From positions 161,932-203,108 of the forward strand of contig DAIDHS010000001.1 of NCBI GenBank assembly GCA_027451985.1: a stretch of DNA of 41,177 nt, in the 5' to 3' direction. The stretch is from Elusimicrobiota bacterium (GTDB lineage Bacteria; Elusimicrobiota; Elusimicrobia; UBA1565; UBA9628). Of the stretch, positions 24,495 to 35,259 are shown one piece after another (the stretch's first letter is position 1; every line of letters starts with the position of its first letter). The position numbers were made by a program, and so were the translations under genes. The notes beneath the pieces are model-generated. The model ran no database searches and had not been told where the DNA came from. It saw only the letters and a list, made by a program, of their open reading frames with translations.

Positions 24495-25770
24495 GGTCGT
24501 CGAGCGTCCGCTCGACCGCGCCTTGCAGGCTCGTGGCGGCGCCTTTGGCGGCTTTGGCCGCGGCGCGGGCTTTCTCCGGCAGGGCGGCCAGGCTTTGCAG
24601 CTTCATGGCCAGCTCCCCGGCGTCTTGGACCTTGAAGCCGCCGCCGGCCTCCTCCAGCGCGCGCGCGACGTCCTCCACGTGGGCCGTGTAGGGGCCGAAG
24701 GCGACCGGGCTGCCCGCGAGCGCGGGCTCCAAAATGTTGTGCCCGCCGATGGGCACGAGCGTGCCGCCCACGAAGGACAAAAGCGCGCGGCCGTAGAAGG
24801 CGGGCAAAATCCCCATGGCGTCAAGCAGCAGTACTGAGGAATTCGCCGGGCGCTCGGGCTTGGACCACGCGCAGTACGCGAGGCGGCGGCGCTCGAGGTT
24901 CCGGGCGGCCTCGTGCGCGCGTTCCACGTGGCGCGGGGCCAATACGAGCTTCAAGGCCGGAACGCGCTCTTGCGCGGCCGCGTAGGCGTTGAGGACGACG
25001 TCTTCCTCGGCGGGGTGCGTGCTGCCCGCCACGAAGAGCGGGGCGCCCTCCCAGCCGAGGTCCGCAACGGCTTTGGCCGCGGCCTCCACGGGCCCCGCGG
25101 CGGGCGTCACGTCGTACTTGAGGTTTCCCAGCGCGCGCACGCGTTCTGCCGGAGCGCCCAGGGCTTCAAAGCGTGCGGCGTGCTCCTCGCTTTGCGCCGC
25201 CACCCGTCCCACGCGCGCCAAGAAGGGGCGGGTCAGAAAGGCGAAGGGCTTGGTGCGCGCGAAGCTGCGCTTCGAGATGCGCCCGTTGACCACCGCGATT
25301 TTGACGCCGCGCCGGGAGCAAAGCGCGATCATGTGCGGCCAGAGCTCGGTCTCCGCGACGAGGAGAATCTTGGGCTTTATTTGCAGCAAAAAGCGGGAGA
25401 CTGCGGAGTAGATGTCGAGCGGAGCCAAGAGCGCCGCGTCCACGGCGGAGAGGCTCCTGGCCCGCTCGCGCCCGGCCGCGGTCGAGCAGGTCATCACCAC
25501 GGCGGGGGGATTTTTGGCGCGGCTCTTCAAGCGCCGGACGAACTCCGAGACCGCGGAGACCTCGCCGGCCGAGGCCGCGTGGACCCAGACGACTTCGCGG
25601 CCCTTCAAGGCGGCGAGCGCGGGCATCGGGACGAACCCCAAGCGCTCGGGAAGCTCGGCCGAAAGTCCGCGCAGCAGGGCGCGGCGGCGCGAGAGCGCGA
25701 ACTTCAAGACGACGGCCAGGCCGACCAGCGGGAAAAAGAGATTCTCGGCGGCAAGGACCAGGAAAATCAT
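24478..25770 (-). CDS. waaA: 3-deoxy-D-manno-octulosonic acid transferase (Kdo transferase) WaaA
   Basis: This 430-residue inner-membrane GT30 enzyme transfers Kdo from CMP-Kdo to lipid IVA. It has an N-terminal anchor (FLVLAAENLFFPLVGLAVVL), VVWVHAASAGEVSAVSEFVR with the catalytic Glu, VMTCSTAAGRERA, LVAETELWPHM, the donor-domain AGSTHPAEEDVVL, LAPRHVERA and FVGGTLVPIGGHNILEPA. All match WaaA. Its ATG overlaps the DUF374 stop. The gene stops inside the end of the convergent secreted-protein gene. Whether it adds one or more Kdo residues cannot be read from the sequence. Confidence 0.96.
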   Translation of the reverse strand: MIFLVLAAENLFFPLVGLAVVLKFALSRRRALLRGLSAELPERLGFVPMPALAALKGREVVWVHAASAGEVSAVSEFVRRLKSRAKNPPAVVMTCSTAAGRERARSLSAVDAALLAPLDIYSAVSRFLLQIKPKILLVAETELWPHMIALCSRRGVKIAVVNGRISKRSFARTKPFAFLTRPFLARVGRVAAQSEEHAARFEALGAPAERVRALGNLKYDVTPAAGPVEAAAKAVADLGWEGAPLFVAGSTHPAEEDVVLNAYAAAQERVPALKLVLAPRHVERAHEAARNLERRRLAYCAWSKPERPANSSVLLLDAMGILPAFYGRALLSFVGGTLVPIGGHNILEPALAGSPVAFGPYTAHVEDVARALEEAGGGFKVQDAGELAMKLQSLAALPEKARAAAKAAKGAATSLQGAVERTLDDLKDWL

Positions 25771-26462
25771 GCGGCGAGCGAGCTCTCGGCCTCCTCGGTG
25801 ATTCGGTCAAGCGCGGCTTTGACCTCCGAGGCTTTCTTTTCCAAGTCGTCGTTCGGGCCTATCTCGATGGGCGTTCCGTATCGGATGACCGCGCGGCCGA
25901 AGGGCAGCGGCGCCTGGAAACGGTCCCAGCTCTTCTTAAACTCGATTTTGAGCGACAAGGCGTTGGTGATGGGCAGAATCACGGCCCCGTTTTTCTGCGC
26001 CAAATAGAGCGCGCCGGGTTTAATATGCCGCGCCGGCCCCTTGGGCCCGTCGGGCGTGAAGCCCGGCTCAAGGCCGGAATTGAGCGCGTCCTCTAACTCC
26101 CGCAGGCCCGCCACCGCGCCGCGCGACGACGAGCCCCGCGCGGCTTTGATGGAGAACAGAGCCATGGTCTTGGCGATCATCTCGCCGTCCCTGCTGCGGC
26201 TGACCAGGATTGAGACCGGTTCGCCGCGGTGGCTCCAGACGAAGAACACCTGGCGCTGGTGCCAGAAGACGTAGATGAAGCGCTTCTTGGCGCGGCGCAG
26301 GGCGTCGCGGTACTCCTGGCCCTCGACTTTAAGGCGCGTGGTGAGCCCGACGAGCAATAGGTAGGCCGCGGCGACGTAAGGGACGACGCTGCGCCAGGAG
26401 AAGCGGTTTTTCAAGAAGCGGCTTATTTGCCGCGGCTCTTGGCCGTGGATTTGGCCAGCCAT
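25767..26462 (-). CDS. DUF374 lysophospholipid/lipid A acyltransferase-like protein
   Basis: This 231-residue protein of the DUF374 / lysophospholipid-acyltransferase-like group has an N-terminal membrane helix (VVPYVAAAYLLLVGLTTRL), the DUF374 block FIYVFWHQRQVFFVW with the catalytic-type His, LVSRSRDGEMIAKTMALF and FTPDGPKGPARHIKPGALYL. DUF374 members often sit beside waaA in diderms and may be acyltransferases of lipid A or phospholipid. Its ATG starts 40 bases before the previous gene ends, an unusually long overlap; another start may be used. Confidence 0.88.
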   Translation of the reverse strand: MAGQIHGQEPRQISRFLKNRFSWRSVVPYVAAAYLLLVGLTTRLKVEGQEYRDALRRAKKRFIYVFWHQRQVFFVWSHRGEPVSILVSRSRDGEMIAKTMALFSIKAARGSSSRGAVAGLRELEDALNSGLEPGFTPDGPKGPARHIKPGALYLAQKNGAVILPITNALSLKIEFKKSWDRFQAPLPFGRAVIRYGTPIEIGPNDDLEKKASEVKAALDRITEEAESSLAA

Positions 26463-26995
26463 GACAAGCTTGCGGCCGAGGAAGGCGCGGGGGAGAATCC
26501 GCCGTCGGTCCGGGTCACGCCGATTTTACCCGAGTCGATTTTGGCCAGAGCCTTGCGCAGCACGGCGGGGTCCGAGAACTTGGAGAGCGGGGAGATTGTG
26601 CAGGACTCCTTGGCCGCCTCATCCGTGATGAGCGCGGAGGCGAAGCGGAAAATCTCGTCCAGGGCGATCTCCTCGATCAGGGTCCACCAAGCGGTCTGCT
26701 CTGGCGTCTCCTGCCGGGCTTTGGCGAGGGCGGCTTCGAAGCCGGTGCCCAGGGTCGCCAGGATGAGGCTGTAGGCCAGTCCCGGCATGGAGGAAAGCTC
26801 CGCGGAATCCGGATCGGTGGGGGGAAAGGTCTCGAAGAGCACGGCCGGGCTGGCGGCCTTGACCGCGTCCGTGGCGAGCAGTTCCACGCGGCCGGCGTCC
26901 AGGCCCGCGTCCTCGGGTTTCAACCCCGCCTTCTTGGCCCGGCGCAGAATTTCGTGGGCGCGGATATCAATGCGAAAGCCGATGATTTTCCTCAT
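26423..26995 (-). CDS. Protein resembling the MetH activation (SAM-binding) domain
   Basis: This 190-residue soluble protein has no signal peptide. The middle (LAYSLILATLGTGFEAALA, then ALDEIFRFASALITDEA) and the C-terminal PLSKFSDPAVLRKALAKID, IGVTRTDGGFSPAPSSAASL recall the layout of the vitamin B12-dependent methionine synthase activation domain: the LGT block, a Ser/Asp-rich loop, and an IGVTLTES-PxxS end. The RYxGYK-type motif of that domain is absent and the resemblance is remote. If right, it could be a stand-alone activation-domain protein for a split MetH. It sits four bases after secF. The alternative is simply a hypothetical protein. Confidence 0.6.
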   Translation of the reverse strand: MRKIIGFRIDIRAHEILRRAKKAGLKPEDAGLDAGRVELLATDAVKAASPAVLFETFPPTDPDSAELSSMPGLAYSLILATLGTGFEAALAKARQETPEQTAWWTLIEEIALDEIFRFASALITDEAAKESCTISPLSKFSDPAVLRKALAKIDSGKIGVTRTDGGFSPAPSSAASLSWLAKSTAKSRGK

Positions 26996-26998
26996 GGC

Positions 26999-27988
26999 CT
27001 AGCGCCCCTTCTTGTTGCCGGCGGGCTTGGGCTTGGCCACGGGTTTGATGGACGCCTTGGCCGCGCCGCCGATCGCGGCCGGGGCTTGCGGGCGCTTCTT
27101 GGAGCTGTGCACGTGCCACTCGTAGACCAGAGGCGCGGCCACGGCGATGGAAGAGTAGGTTCCGACCATGGTCCCGAAGACCAGCGCCAGCGCGAAATCG
27201 TGGATGACCTGCCCGCCGAAGAAGAAGAGCACCAGCACCACGGCCAGCACGATGCCGCTGGTGATGATGGTGCGGGAAAGCGTCTCGTTCATGCTCTCGT
27301 TGATGACCTGGTCCAAGGGCAGGTTGCGGATGACGCCCATCTTCTCGCGCATGCGGTCGAAGATGACGATGGTGTCATGGATGGAGTAGCCGCCGATGGT
27401 CAAGAGGGCCGAGATGATGAGGAGGTCCACCTCCCGTCCGGCGATGGAGAACAGGCCGTAGGTCGCCAGCACGTCGTGGAGGAGCGCGATAATGCCCGCG
27501 ATGCCCCAGATTGGATTGGAGAAGCGGAAGGCCAGGTAGATGATGATGCCAAGGAGCGAGAAGACGATCGCCAGGACGGCTTTTTTGAAGAGGTCCTGGC
27601 TCACGGCCGGGCCGATGTAGGACTTGGAGTCGATGGTCAGCGGATTGTCCGGGACGGCGGTCTTCAAGGCGTTCAACTGGTCCTCGGAGCTCTGCGCCGA
27701 CTCGCCCTTCTGCGGCTGGATGCGGATGGAATAGGTGTTGGTTCCGGAGTAGTGCTGGATGGCGGGGTCGGGGAAGCCGCTCTTCTCGATGGCCGAGCGC
27801 ACCGTGCCGATGTCCACGGGATTCTTGAAGGTGACCTGCATGACGGTGCCGCCGGTGAAGTCGATGCCGTACTTGGCGCCCTTGGTCGCGAGCGAAATGA
27901 TGCTGCCGCCCAGCAGGATGCCGGAGATGGTGAAGAACTTCCAACGCCAGCCGATGAAGTCGAAGTGGGTTTTGGGGAATATTTGCAT
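26999..27988 (-). CDS. secF: Protein translocase subunit SecF
   Basis: This 329-residue inner-membrane RND-like protein works with SecD in proton-driven late protein export. It has the N-terminal membrane helix, TKGAKYGIDFTGGTVMQVTF, a periplasmic P1 region, and the helix-4 motif ALLTIGGYSIHDTIVIFDRM followed by REKMG and NETLSRTIITSG. About six membrane helices are visible. The Lys/Ala-rich cytoplasmic tail is extra. It follows secD by nine bases. Confidence 0.97.
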   Translation of the reverse strand: MQIFPKTHFDFIGWRWKFFTISGILLGGSIISLATKGAKYGIDFTGGTVMQVTFKNPVDIGTVRSAIEKSGFPDPAIQHYSGTNTYSIRIQPQKGESAQSSEDQLNALKTAVPDNPLTIDSKSYIGPAVSQDLFKKAVLAIVFSLLGIIIYLAFRFSNPIWGIAGIIALLHDVLATYGLFSIAGREVDLLIISALLTIGGYSIHDTIVIFDRMREKMGVIRNLPLDQVINESMNETLSRTIITSGIVLAVVLVLFFFGGQVIHDFALALVFGTMVGTYSSIAVAAPLVYEWHVHSSKKRPQAPAAIGGAAKASIKPVAKPKPAGNKKGR

Positions 27989-27997
27989 GCGGGGCCT

Positions 27998-29416
27998 CTA
28001 GACGCTCAGTGTGGTGACGTCGCGGTTGGACAGATAGGTCTGGAAGATCAGGCGCGTGAGCCAGAACGCCGTGAAGATCGAGATGACCAGACCCAAGGCC
28101 AGCGTGACCGCGAAGCCCTTGATGGGTCCGCTGCCGAACTGGAACAGGAACAGGGATGAAATCAGCGTGGTGATGTTGGAGTCGATAATCGCGGTCCAGG
28201 CGCGGTCGAAGCCCATGTCCATGGCGACGCGGATGGGCTTGCCCAGCGCCAGCTCCTCGCGCATGCGCTCGAAGACCAGCACGTTGTAGTCCACGGCCAT
28301 GGCCACCGAGAGCACGATGCCCGCGATGCCGGGTAGGCTCAGGGTTGCGCCGAAATAGGACATGCAGGCCAGCAGGAAGACGAGGTTCAGGATGAGGCCG
28401 ATGTCGGCGATGAGGCCCGCGCCGTTGTAGTAGAGCGGCATGAAGATGAGGATGAAAACTCCACCGATAGCCGCGGCCAGGAGGCCCTTGTGGATGGAGT
28501 CCTCGCCCACGGTCGGGCCGATGGTCTGCTCCTCGATGATGTTGACCGGGGCCGGCAGGGCGCCCGAGCGCAGCACGATGGCCAAGTCCTTGGCCTCGTC
28601 GATAGTGAAGTTGCCCTCGATGACGCCGTGGCCGCCGGGGATGCGTCCCTTGATGACCGGGGCCGTCTGCACCACGCCGTCAAGCACGATGGCCAGGTCC
28701 TTGCCCACGTTGGCGGCGGTCAGGTTCGAAAACTTCTGCGCGGCGTCGGGCTTGAAGGTGAAGGCCACCTCCGGCATGCCGTAATCGCCGCCGGTGTCCA
28801 CGCGCGCGTTGTCGAGATTGGCGCCGGTTAGGGGCACGTCGTTGGAAAGCAGGTAGAGCGAGCCGTCCTTTCCCGCGACCAAGTCGTCGCCCTTGGGCAC
28901 GAGCTTCTCCGCGGCCGGGGACACCTTGCCGTCCTTGACGGCGTTGGTGATCTCGGAAATCTTGCTCAGGGCCTTCTGCGCCGCGTCCGAGGCGTCGACG
29001 ATTTGGAATTGCAGGAGCGCGGTTTTGCCGATGAGGTTCTTGGCCTGCGCGGTGTCGGTGATGCCGGGGAGCTCGACCACGATCCAGCGGTCGCCCTGGC
29101 GCGCAATCAGGGGCTCGGTCACGCCGAACTGGTCCACGCGGTTGCGGATAATCTCGATGGCGCGCTGCACGGCGTCCTTCAAGTCCGCGCCGGGGGGGAG
29201 CTTGGAGACGTCAAGCTCCATCAAAAGCGAGGTGCCGCCCTTCAAGTCCAGGCCCAGGTTTAAGAGCCAGTGCGGGCGCATGTGGTAGGCGTCCATCTGC
29301 TGGCGTTCCGCCTTGGGGGTGGTGTACCAGTTGATGGTGGGGTATAGCAGGAACACGGCCAAAACGGAGACCAATCCCACGGCGCCCCACTTCATCTGCA
29401 GTTTTTTGTCGTGCAT
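27998..29416 (-). CDS. secD: Protein translocase subunit SecD
   Basis: This 472-residue SecD has an N-terminal helix, LNLGLDLKGGTSLLMELDVS, the P1 domain (VDQFGVTEPLIARQGDRWIV, ELPGITDTAQAKNLIG) and a C-terminal membrane half with LPAPVNIIEEQTIGPTVGED, LPGIAGIVLSVAMAVDYNVL and FERMREELALGK. It forms SecDF with the next gene and YajC. It is shorter than E. coli SecD (615) but typical of many other bacteria. It starts 15 bases after yajC stops. Confidence 0.97.
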   Translation of the reverse strand: MHDKKLQMKWGAVGLVSVLAVFLLYPTINWYTTPKAERQQMDAYHMRPHWLLNLGLDLKGGTSLLMELDVSKLPPGADLKDAVQRAIEIIRNRVDQFGVTEPLIARQGDRWIVVELPGITDTAQAKNLIGKTALLQFQIVDASDAAQKALSKISEITNAVKDGKVSPAAEKLVPKGDDLVAGKDGSLYLLSNDVPLTGANLDNARVDTGGDYGMPEVAFTFKPDAAQKFSNLTAANVGKDLAIVLDGVVQTAPVIKGRIPGGHGVIEGNFTIDEAKDLAIVLRSGALPAPVNIIEEQTIGPTVGEDSIHKGLLAAAIGGVFILIFMPLYYNGAGLIADIGLILNLVFLLACMSYFGATLSLPGIAGIVLSVAMAVDYNVLVFERMREELALGKPIRVAMDMGFDRAWTAIIDSNITTLISSLFLFQFGSGPIKGFAVTLALGLVISIFTAFWLTRLIFQTYLSNRDVTTLSV

Positions 29417-29431
29417 GGCGCGCGCGGCCGC

Positions 29432-29758
29432 TTAGGCGGCCGTCTCCTCCTTGGTCGGGGCGCTGGGCGCCGGGGTTCCCGCCGCCGGGGGCTGCACGAG
29501 CTTGGCCACGGCGGAGCGGGCGACCGTGAGCTTCACTGTCTCGGAAAACTTGACCTCGAGGTCATTGCCCTTAATGCCGGTGATGACGCCGTAGAGGCCC
29601 CCCGTGGTCATGATCTTGTCGCCCTTTTTGAGGTTGGCGAGCATGTTATCGTGCTCTTTTTGCTGCTTGTGCTGCGGGCGGATGAGGAGGACGTAGAAGA
29701 TGACGAAGATGGCGACGATGGGAATGAGGCTTACGAACGGGCTGGGGGAAGACTGCAT
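29432..29758 (-). CDS. yajC: Preprotein translocase subunit YajC
   Basis: This 108-residue protein has a single N-terminal membrane helix (about residues 9-27, LIPIVAIFVIFYVLLIRP), then the family signature QHKQQKEHDNMLANLKKGDK, IMTTGGLYGVITGIKGN, and a small cytoplasmic domain. The C-terminal Pro/Ala tail is low complexity. It is the first gene of the yajC-secD-secF operon, with an AAGGAG site five bases before its ATG. Confidence 0.95.
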   Translation of the reverse strand: MQSSPSPFVSLIPIVAIFVIFYVLLIRPQHKQQKEHDNMLANLKKGDKIMTTGGLYGVITGIKGNDLEVKFSETVKLTVARSAVAKLVQPPAAGTPAPSAPTKEETAA

Positions 29759-29786
29759 GAGATCTCCTTTTAAAACGGCCTCGCTG

Positions 29787-29795
29787 ATTCTAGCA
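29787..29795 (-). promoter_or_regulatory. Extended -10 promoter for yajC-secD-secF
   Basis: TGCTAGAAT on the minus strand fits the extended -10 pattern TG-n-TANNNT (five of six with TATAAT). The predicted start is near 29780, giving a leader of about 22 bases that contains the AAGGAG ribosome site. No good -35 is seen. Confidence 0.45.
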
Positions 29796-29799
29796 ACTT

Positions 29800-29823
29800 C
29801 CCGCCCTCATAAGGAAGGGCGGG
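29800..29823. other. GC-rich hairpin between hppA and yajC
   Basis: Perfect 8-bp arms CCCGCCCT (29800-29807) and AGGGCGGG (29816-29823) with an 8-base loop. No T-run follows on either strand. It lies just upstream of the yajC promoter and about 50 bases after the hppA stop, so it may stabilise or protect the 3' end of the hppA message. Confidence 0.4.
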
Positions 29824-29870
29824 ACGCGACTAAAAGCGCCGTCCGAACGAAAAAACGTCCCGGCTGCGGC

Positions 29871-32270
<2,400 letters not shown>

Positions 32271-32278
32271 GGTGGCTG

Positions 32279-32307
32279 ATTTTAGCGAACTCGCTCGCCG
32301 GAGTCAA
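32279..32307 (-). promoter_or_regulatory. Strong sigma-70 promoter giving leaderless hppA mRNA
   Basis: On the minus strand TTGACT (32307-32302), a 17-base spacer and TAAAAT (32284-32279) precede ATG 32270 by only eight bases. Transcription should start at about 32272, leaving at most two untranslated bases. No Shine-Dalgarno exists in between. Confidence 0.65.
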
Positions 32308-32371
32308 GATCGCGCGCGTTTCGCGGCGGATTTTTTTGATCAGCGCCAGCCGGCGACGATGGCCAGGGTGA

Positions 32372-32656
32372 TCAAAAGCGCATGGACTGGTGAAACGCCA
32401 CGATGAGGCTGGGTTTTTTGGGCTTCAAGTTCACGGCGTTGAAAAGCAGGAATCCCATTGCGATCTGGGCCACGGCGAGATAGAAGGCCGCGGGATAAAG
32501 CGGCATGAGCCAGCCCAGCGTCGCCACCACGCGGTGCGCCGCCTCGGGATCTCCCTGGATCGTCAGCACCAGGATGTTGCGCGTGTAGGGCCAGCGCGTG
32601 CCGATGCCGAGCAGCGCGGTCAGGACGATGAGCGCCCGCCCGCGCGCGGCGCCCAA
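32372..32656 (-). CDS. Small hydrophobic membrane protein, possibly frameshifted at the end
   Basis: This 94-residue protein is predicted to have two to three membrane helices (ALIVLTALLGIG, LGWLMPLYPAAFYLAVAQIA, MGFLLFNAV). The only start after an in-frame stop upstream is TTG 32656, without a ribosome site. It ends HQSMRF at 32372. A -1 shift at the TTTTG there would add LITLAIVAGWR and stop 33 bases later, so the gene may have lost one T. I do not recognise the family. It lies between hppA and the ankyrin gene. It may not be expressed. Confidence 0.45.
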   Translation of the reverse strand: MGAARGRALIVLTALLGIGTRWPYTRNILVLTIQGDPEAAHRVVATLGWLMPLYPAAFYLAVAQIAMGFLLFNAVNLKPKKPSLIVAFHQSMRF

Positions 32657-32775
32657 GCCGCCCGAGTCATATGGTTGTTACCGGTAGTTTACGCTGCAGC
32701 CATGGGAATCTTGGCCGGAGGCTTGGTATTCTGCGGAAGACGGAAAAATCGGAGCCGTATCTAAGGATATAGACG

Positions 32776-33462
32776 ATGACCAAAAAGACATTTTGCCGGG
32801 AATCAAGCACGTCCGTCTGGCCGCAGATTCTAGCGGCGCTCTTGCTCGCGGCAGCGGCGGGAGTTGCGCCGGCCAAAGCCGCCGGCATCGGCGGCAGCGA
32901 CGCCATGTTTGCGGAGCAGCTTCATTCGCTCTCTGCAGCCGTCGCCGCGCGCAGCCTTGAAAGCGCGCGGAATGGGAGCGGCGTCGGCGCGGATCTTCTT
33001 GACGCGGTTAGCAGCGGCGACTTAAACAAGGCCCAGGCTCTGCTCGACCGCGGAGCGAACGTCAACTTCAAGGGCGCCAACCCCAGGCTCCTGCACTATA
33101 AAACCACGGCGCTCATCCTGGCCGTGGAAGACCGCAACGAAAGAATGGTCCGGCTTTTGCTGTCCCGGCACGCGGACGTCAGCGAAGTCGCCGATGGCAG
33201 CGACGCCCTTTCACGCGCCGTGGCCGAGGAGTCGCTTCCAATCACCGAGCTGCTTTTGAAGCGCTACGCCGGCCCCAAGGCGGAGCTTTCCTCGCTTCTT
33301 AACGATTTCGGCTATCCCGGCGGCGACGCCATGGTTGAGCTGCTGGAAAAATATGGCGCTGCCGCGCCTTCGACTCATTCGGGTCGCAACTCGCTTGGCG
33401 GTCCCTCCGACGGGCCCTGCGATAAAGGCAAATGGGTGGGCTACCCGGGCTGCGAAGGCTGA
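32776..33462 (+). CDS. Secreted ankyrin-repeat protein
   Basis: This 228-residue protein has a long N-region followed by a signal sequence (ILAALLLAAAAGVAPAKA, about residues 18-35). Ankyrin repeats start at about residue 73: LLDAVSSGDLNKAQALLDRG, ANVNFKG, TTALILAVEDRNERMVRLLL, SRHADVSEVADGSDALSRAV, about three to four units. The C-terminal tail has two Cys (GPCDKGKWVGYPGCEG) that may form a disulfide. An AAGG site lies nine bases before ATG. It is a single-gene unit closed by a strong terminator. Exported ankyrin proteins usually bind other proteins; the partner is unknown. Confidence 0.82.
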   Translation: MTKKTFCRESSTSVWPQILAALLLAAAAGVAPAKAAGIGGSDAMFAEQLHSLSAAVAARSLESARNGSGVGADLLDAVSSGDLNKAQALLDRGANVNFKGANPRLLHYKTTALILAVEDRNERMVRLLLSRHADVSEVADGSDALSRAVAEESLPITELLLKRYAGPKAELSSLLNDFGYPGGDAMVELLEKYGAAAPSTHSGRNSLGGPSDGPCDKGKWVGYPGCEG

Positions 33463-33480
33463 GCCGCAGGATCTGCCCAA

Positions 33481-33504
33481 GGCCCCGGAAACCGGGGCCT
33501 TTTT
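33481..33504 (+). terminator. Intrinsic terminator after the ankyrin gene
   Basis: Perfect 8-bp stem GGCCCCGG / CCGGGGCC with an AAA loop, followed at once by five T and more T-rich sequence. It begins 19 bases after the ankyrin stop codon. It is the clearest terminator in the window. Confidence 0.93.
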
Positions 33505-33562
33505 ATTTGCGCCCGCGCCCGCCGCGCCGTCCATGCCGCCATGCGACCGCGCGCGAAGAATT

Positions 33563-33574
33563 TGCTAGGATAAT
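33563..33574 (+). promoter_or_regulatory. Possible -10 region for the carboxypeptidase gene
   Basis: TGCTAGGATAAT offers either an extended -10 (TG-C-TAGGAT) or GATAAT (five of six with TATAAT). It resembles the TGCTAGAAT before yajC. It lies just after the terminator and about 30 bases before the start codon; no clear -35 is present. Confidence 0.4.
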
Positions 33575-33602
33575 GCCCGCCATTTTAATTAAGGAGAACA
33601 TG

Positions 33603-35225
33603 ATGAAGAAAGTCTTCGCCCTCGCCTCCGTCTTCGCGCTCACGGCCGCCACAATTTCTCCCGCCTTCGCCGCGGACAAGGCGAAAAAACCCAAGTCTGA
33701 CGCGGATAAGACGCCTACCTACAGCTTTTTCAAGCCCACCGAGAAGATCACGAACGGGTCCGTGACCGTCGAAGGCCATCGCATCGACTACGAGGCCGTG
33801 GCGGGAACCTTGGTCGTCCACGCCAAAGGCTGGGACGACGTGACGCCGGTGCCGGGCTCGGAGGCCGCCAAGAACGAGCTCAAGACCCCTCCGGCCGAAG
33901 CTTCCATGTTCTACGTGGCGTACTTCAAGAAAGGCGCCGATCCGTCCAAACGGCCCGTCACCTTCCTTTATAATGGCGGCCCCGGCTCATCGAGCGTCTG
34001 GCTGCACATGGGCGCCTTCGGGCCCCGCCGCGTGGTCACCCTCGACAACACGCACACCCCGGCCGCGCCTTATAAGGTCGTCAACAACGACTGGAGCCTT
34101 TTGGACGCCACCGACCTGGTCTTCATCGACGCCCCGGGCACGGGCTTCTCCCGCATCGCGGGCAAGGACGCCCAGAAGAATTTCTACGGCATGGACCAGG
34201 ACGCGCACGCCTTCGCGCAGTTCATCTTGAAGTTCCTCTCCAAGTACGGCCGTTGGAACTCGCCCAAGTACCTTTTCGGCGAGAGCTACGGCACCACCCG
34301 CTCGGCCATCCTGGTCGACCGCCTGGAGACCGACGATGACGTGGACTTCAACGGCGTCATTTTGCTCTCGCAGATTTTGAACTACGATCTGAGCGTCGAC
34401 GGCCCGGAGACCAACCCGGCCATCGATTTGCCCTACGTGCTGGCCCTGCCGACCTACGCGGCCACGGCGTGGTACCACCATAAGCTGCCCGGCAAGCCGC
34501 AGAAGTTGGACGCCCTCTTGGCCGAGGTGAAGGCGTTCTCCACGGGCGAGTACGCCCAGGCCTTGAACGCGGGCTTGGGTCTCTCGCCCAAGACCAGGCA
34601 GGACGTCGCGGAGAAGCTCCACGACTACACGGGCCTGCCGGTCTCCTACATCTTGAAAGCCAACCTGCGCATCGACGGCGGCGAGTTCGAGAAGACTTTG
34701 GAGAGCGACGAGGACGACACCGTGGGCCGTCTGGATACCCGCTTCTCTGGCCCGACGCTCGATCCGCTGAGCAAGGAGGCCAACTACGACCCGCAGGGCT
34801 CGGCCATCAGCTCGGCCTACGTCTCCGCCTTCAACAACTACGTGCGCAAGGATCTCCACTACGGCATGGGCGAGATTTACCTGCCCGAAATCGACAGCAT
34901 CGAGCACTGGAACTTCACGGTCATCCAGCCGCCCTACGGCAACGAGAGCACCACGCCCAACGTGATGCCGGACTTGGCGGACGCCATGAAGCAGAACCCG
35001 GACCTGAAGGTGCTTTTGAACATGGGTTACTTCGACCTGGCCACGCCCTTTTCGGAAGGCCTCTACGAGATGAGCCACTTGCCCATCCCTGAGAAGCTCT
35101 TCAAGAACATCTCCTACCACTTCTACCGCTCGGGGCACATGGTCTACGCGCACCAGCCCGCGCTGGTGCATTTGCACGATAACGTTGCGGCCTTCATCCG
35201 CGCGACGGAAAACACGGGCAAGTAG
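33603..35225 (+). CDS. Secreted S10-family serine carboxypeptidase
   Basis: This 540-residue serine peptidase of family S10 (carboxypeptidase Y type) has a signal peptide at about residues 1-24 (FALASVFALTAATISPAFA). The oxyanion block is YNGGPGSSSVWLHMGAFGP. The catalytic triad is Ser228 in FGESYGTTRS, Asp478 in NMGYFDLATPF and His512 in YRSGHMVYAH. It should remove C-terminal residues from peptides in the periplasm or outside. The second of two adjacent ATGs (33603) is chosen because AAGGAG lies six bases ahead of it; ATG 33600 would leave only three. It stands alone and converges on tgt. Confidence 0.95.
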   Translation: MKKVFALASVFALTAATISPAFAADKAKKPKSDADKTPTYSFFKPTEKITNGSVTVEGHRIDYEAVAGTLVVHAKGWDDVTPVPGSEAAKNELKTPPAEASMFYVAYFKKGADPSKRPVTFLYNGGPGSSSVWLHMGAFGPRRVVTLDNTHTPAAPYKVVNNDWSLLDATDLVFIDAPGTGFSRIAGKDAQKNFYGMDQDAHAFAQFILKFLSKYGRWNSPKYLFGESYGTTRSAILVDRLETDDDVDFNGVILLSQILNYDLSVDGPETNPAIDLPYVLALPTYAATAWYHHKLPGKPQKLDALLAEVKAFSTGEYAQALNAGLGLSPKTRQDVAEKLHDYTGLPVSYILKANLRIDGGEFEKTLESDEDDTVGRLDTRFSGPTLDPLSKEANYDPQGSAISSAYVSAFNNYVRKDLHYGMGEIYLPEIDSIEHWNFTVIQPPYGNESTTPNVMPDLADAMKQNPDLKVLLNMGYFDLATPFSEGLYEMSHLPIPEKLFKNISYHFYRSGHMVYAHQPALVHLHDNVAAFIRATENTGK

Positions 35226-35237
35226 TTAAAGTGCCCG

Positions 35238-35259
35238 CCGCGCGCCTTAGCCCGCGCGG
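35238..35259. terminator. Possible bidirectional terminator between the carboxypeptidase gene and tgt
   Basis: Arms CCGCGCG (35238-35244) and CGCGCGG (35253-35259) enclose an 8-base loop between two convergent genes. The second arm lies inside the last codons of tgt. There is no clear T-run, so termination would be weak or factor-assisted. Confidence 0.3.

Noticed and set aside
26954-28159. 401-codon plus-strand open frame
   Set aside because: Antisense to secF and secD, which are unambiguous; its His/Asp/Gly/Val-rich composition is typical of a GC-rich shadow frame.
35238-35259. Hairpin as a strong terminator
   Set aside because: Kept only as a low-confidence feature: no T-run, and GC-rich inverted repeats of this size arise easily in such sequence.
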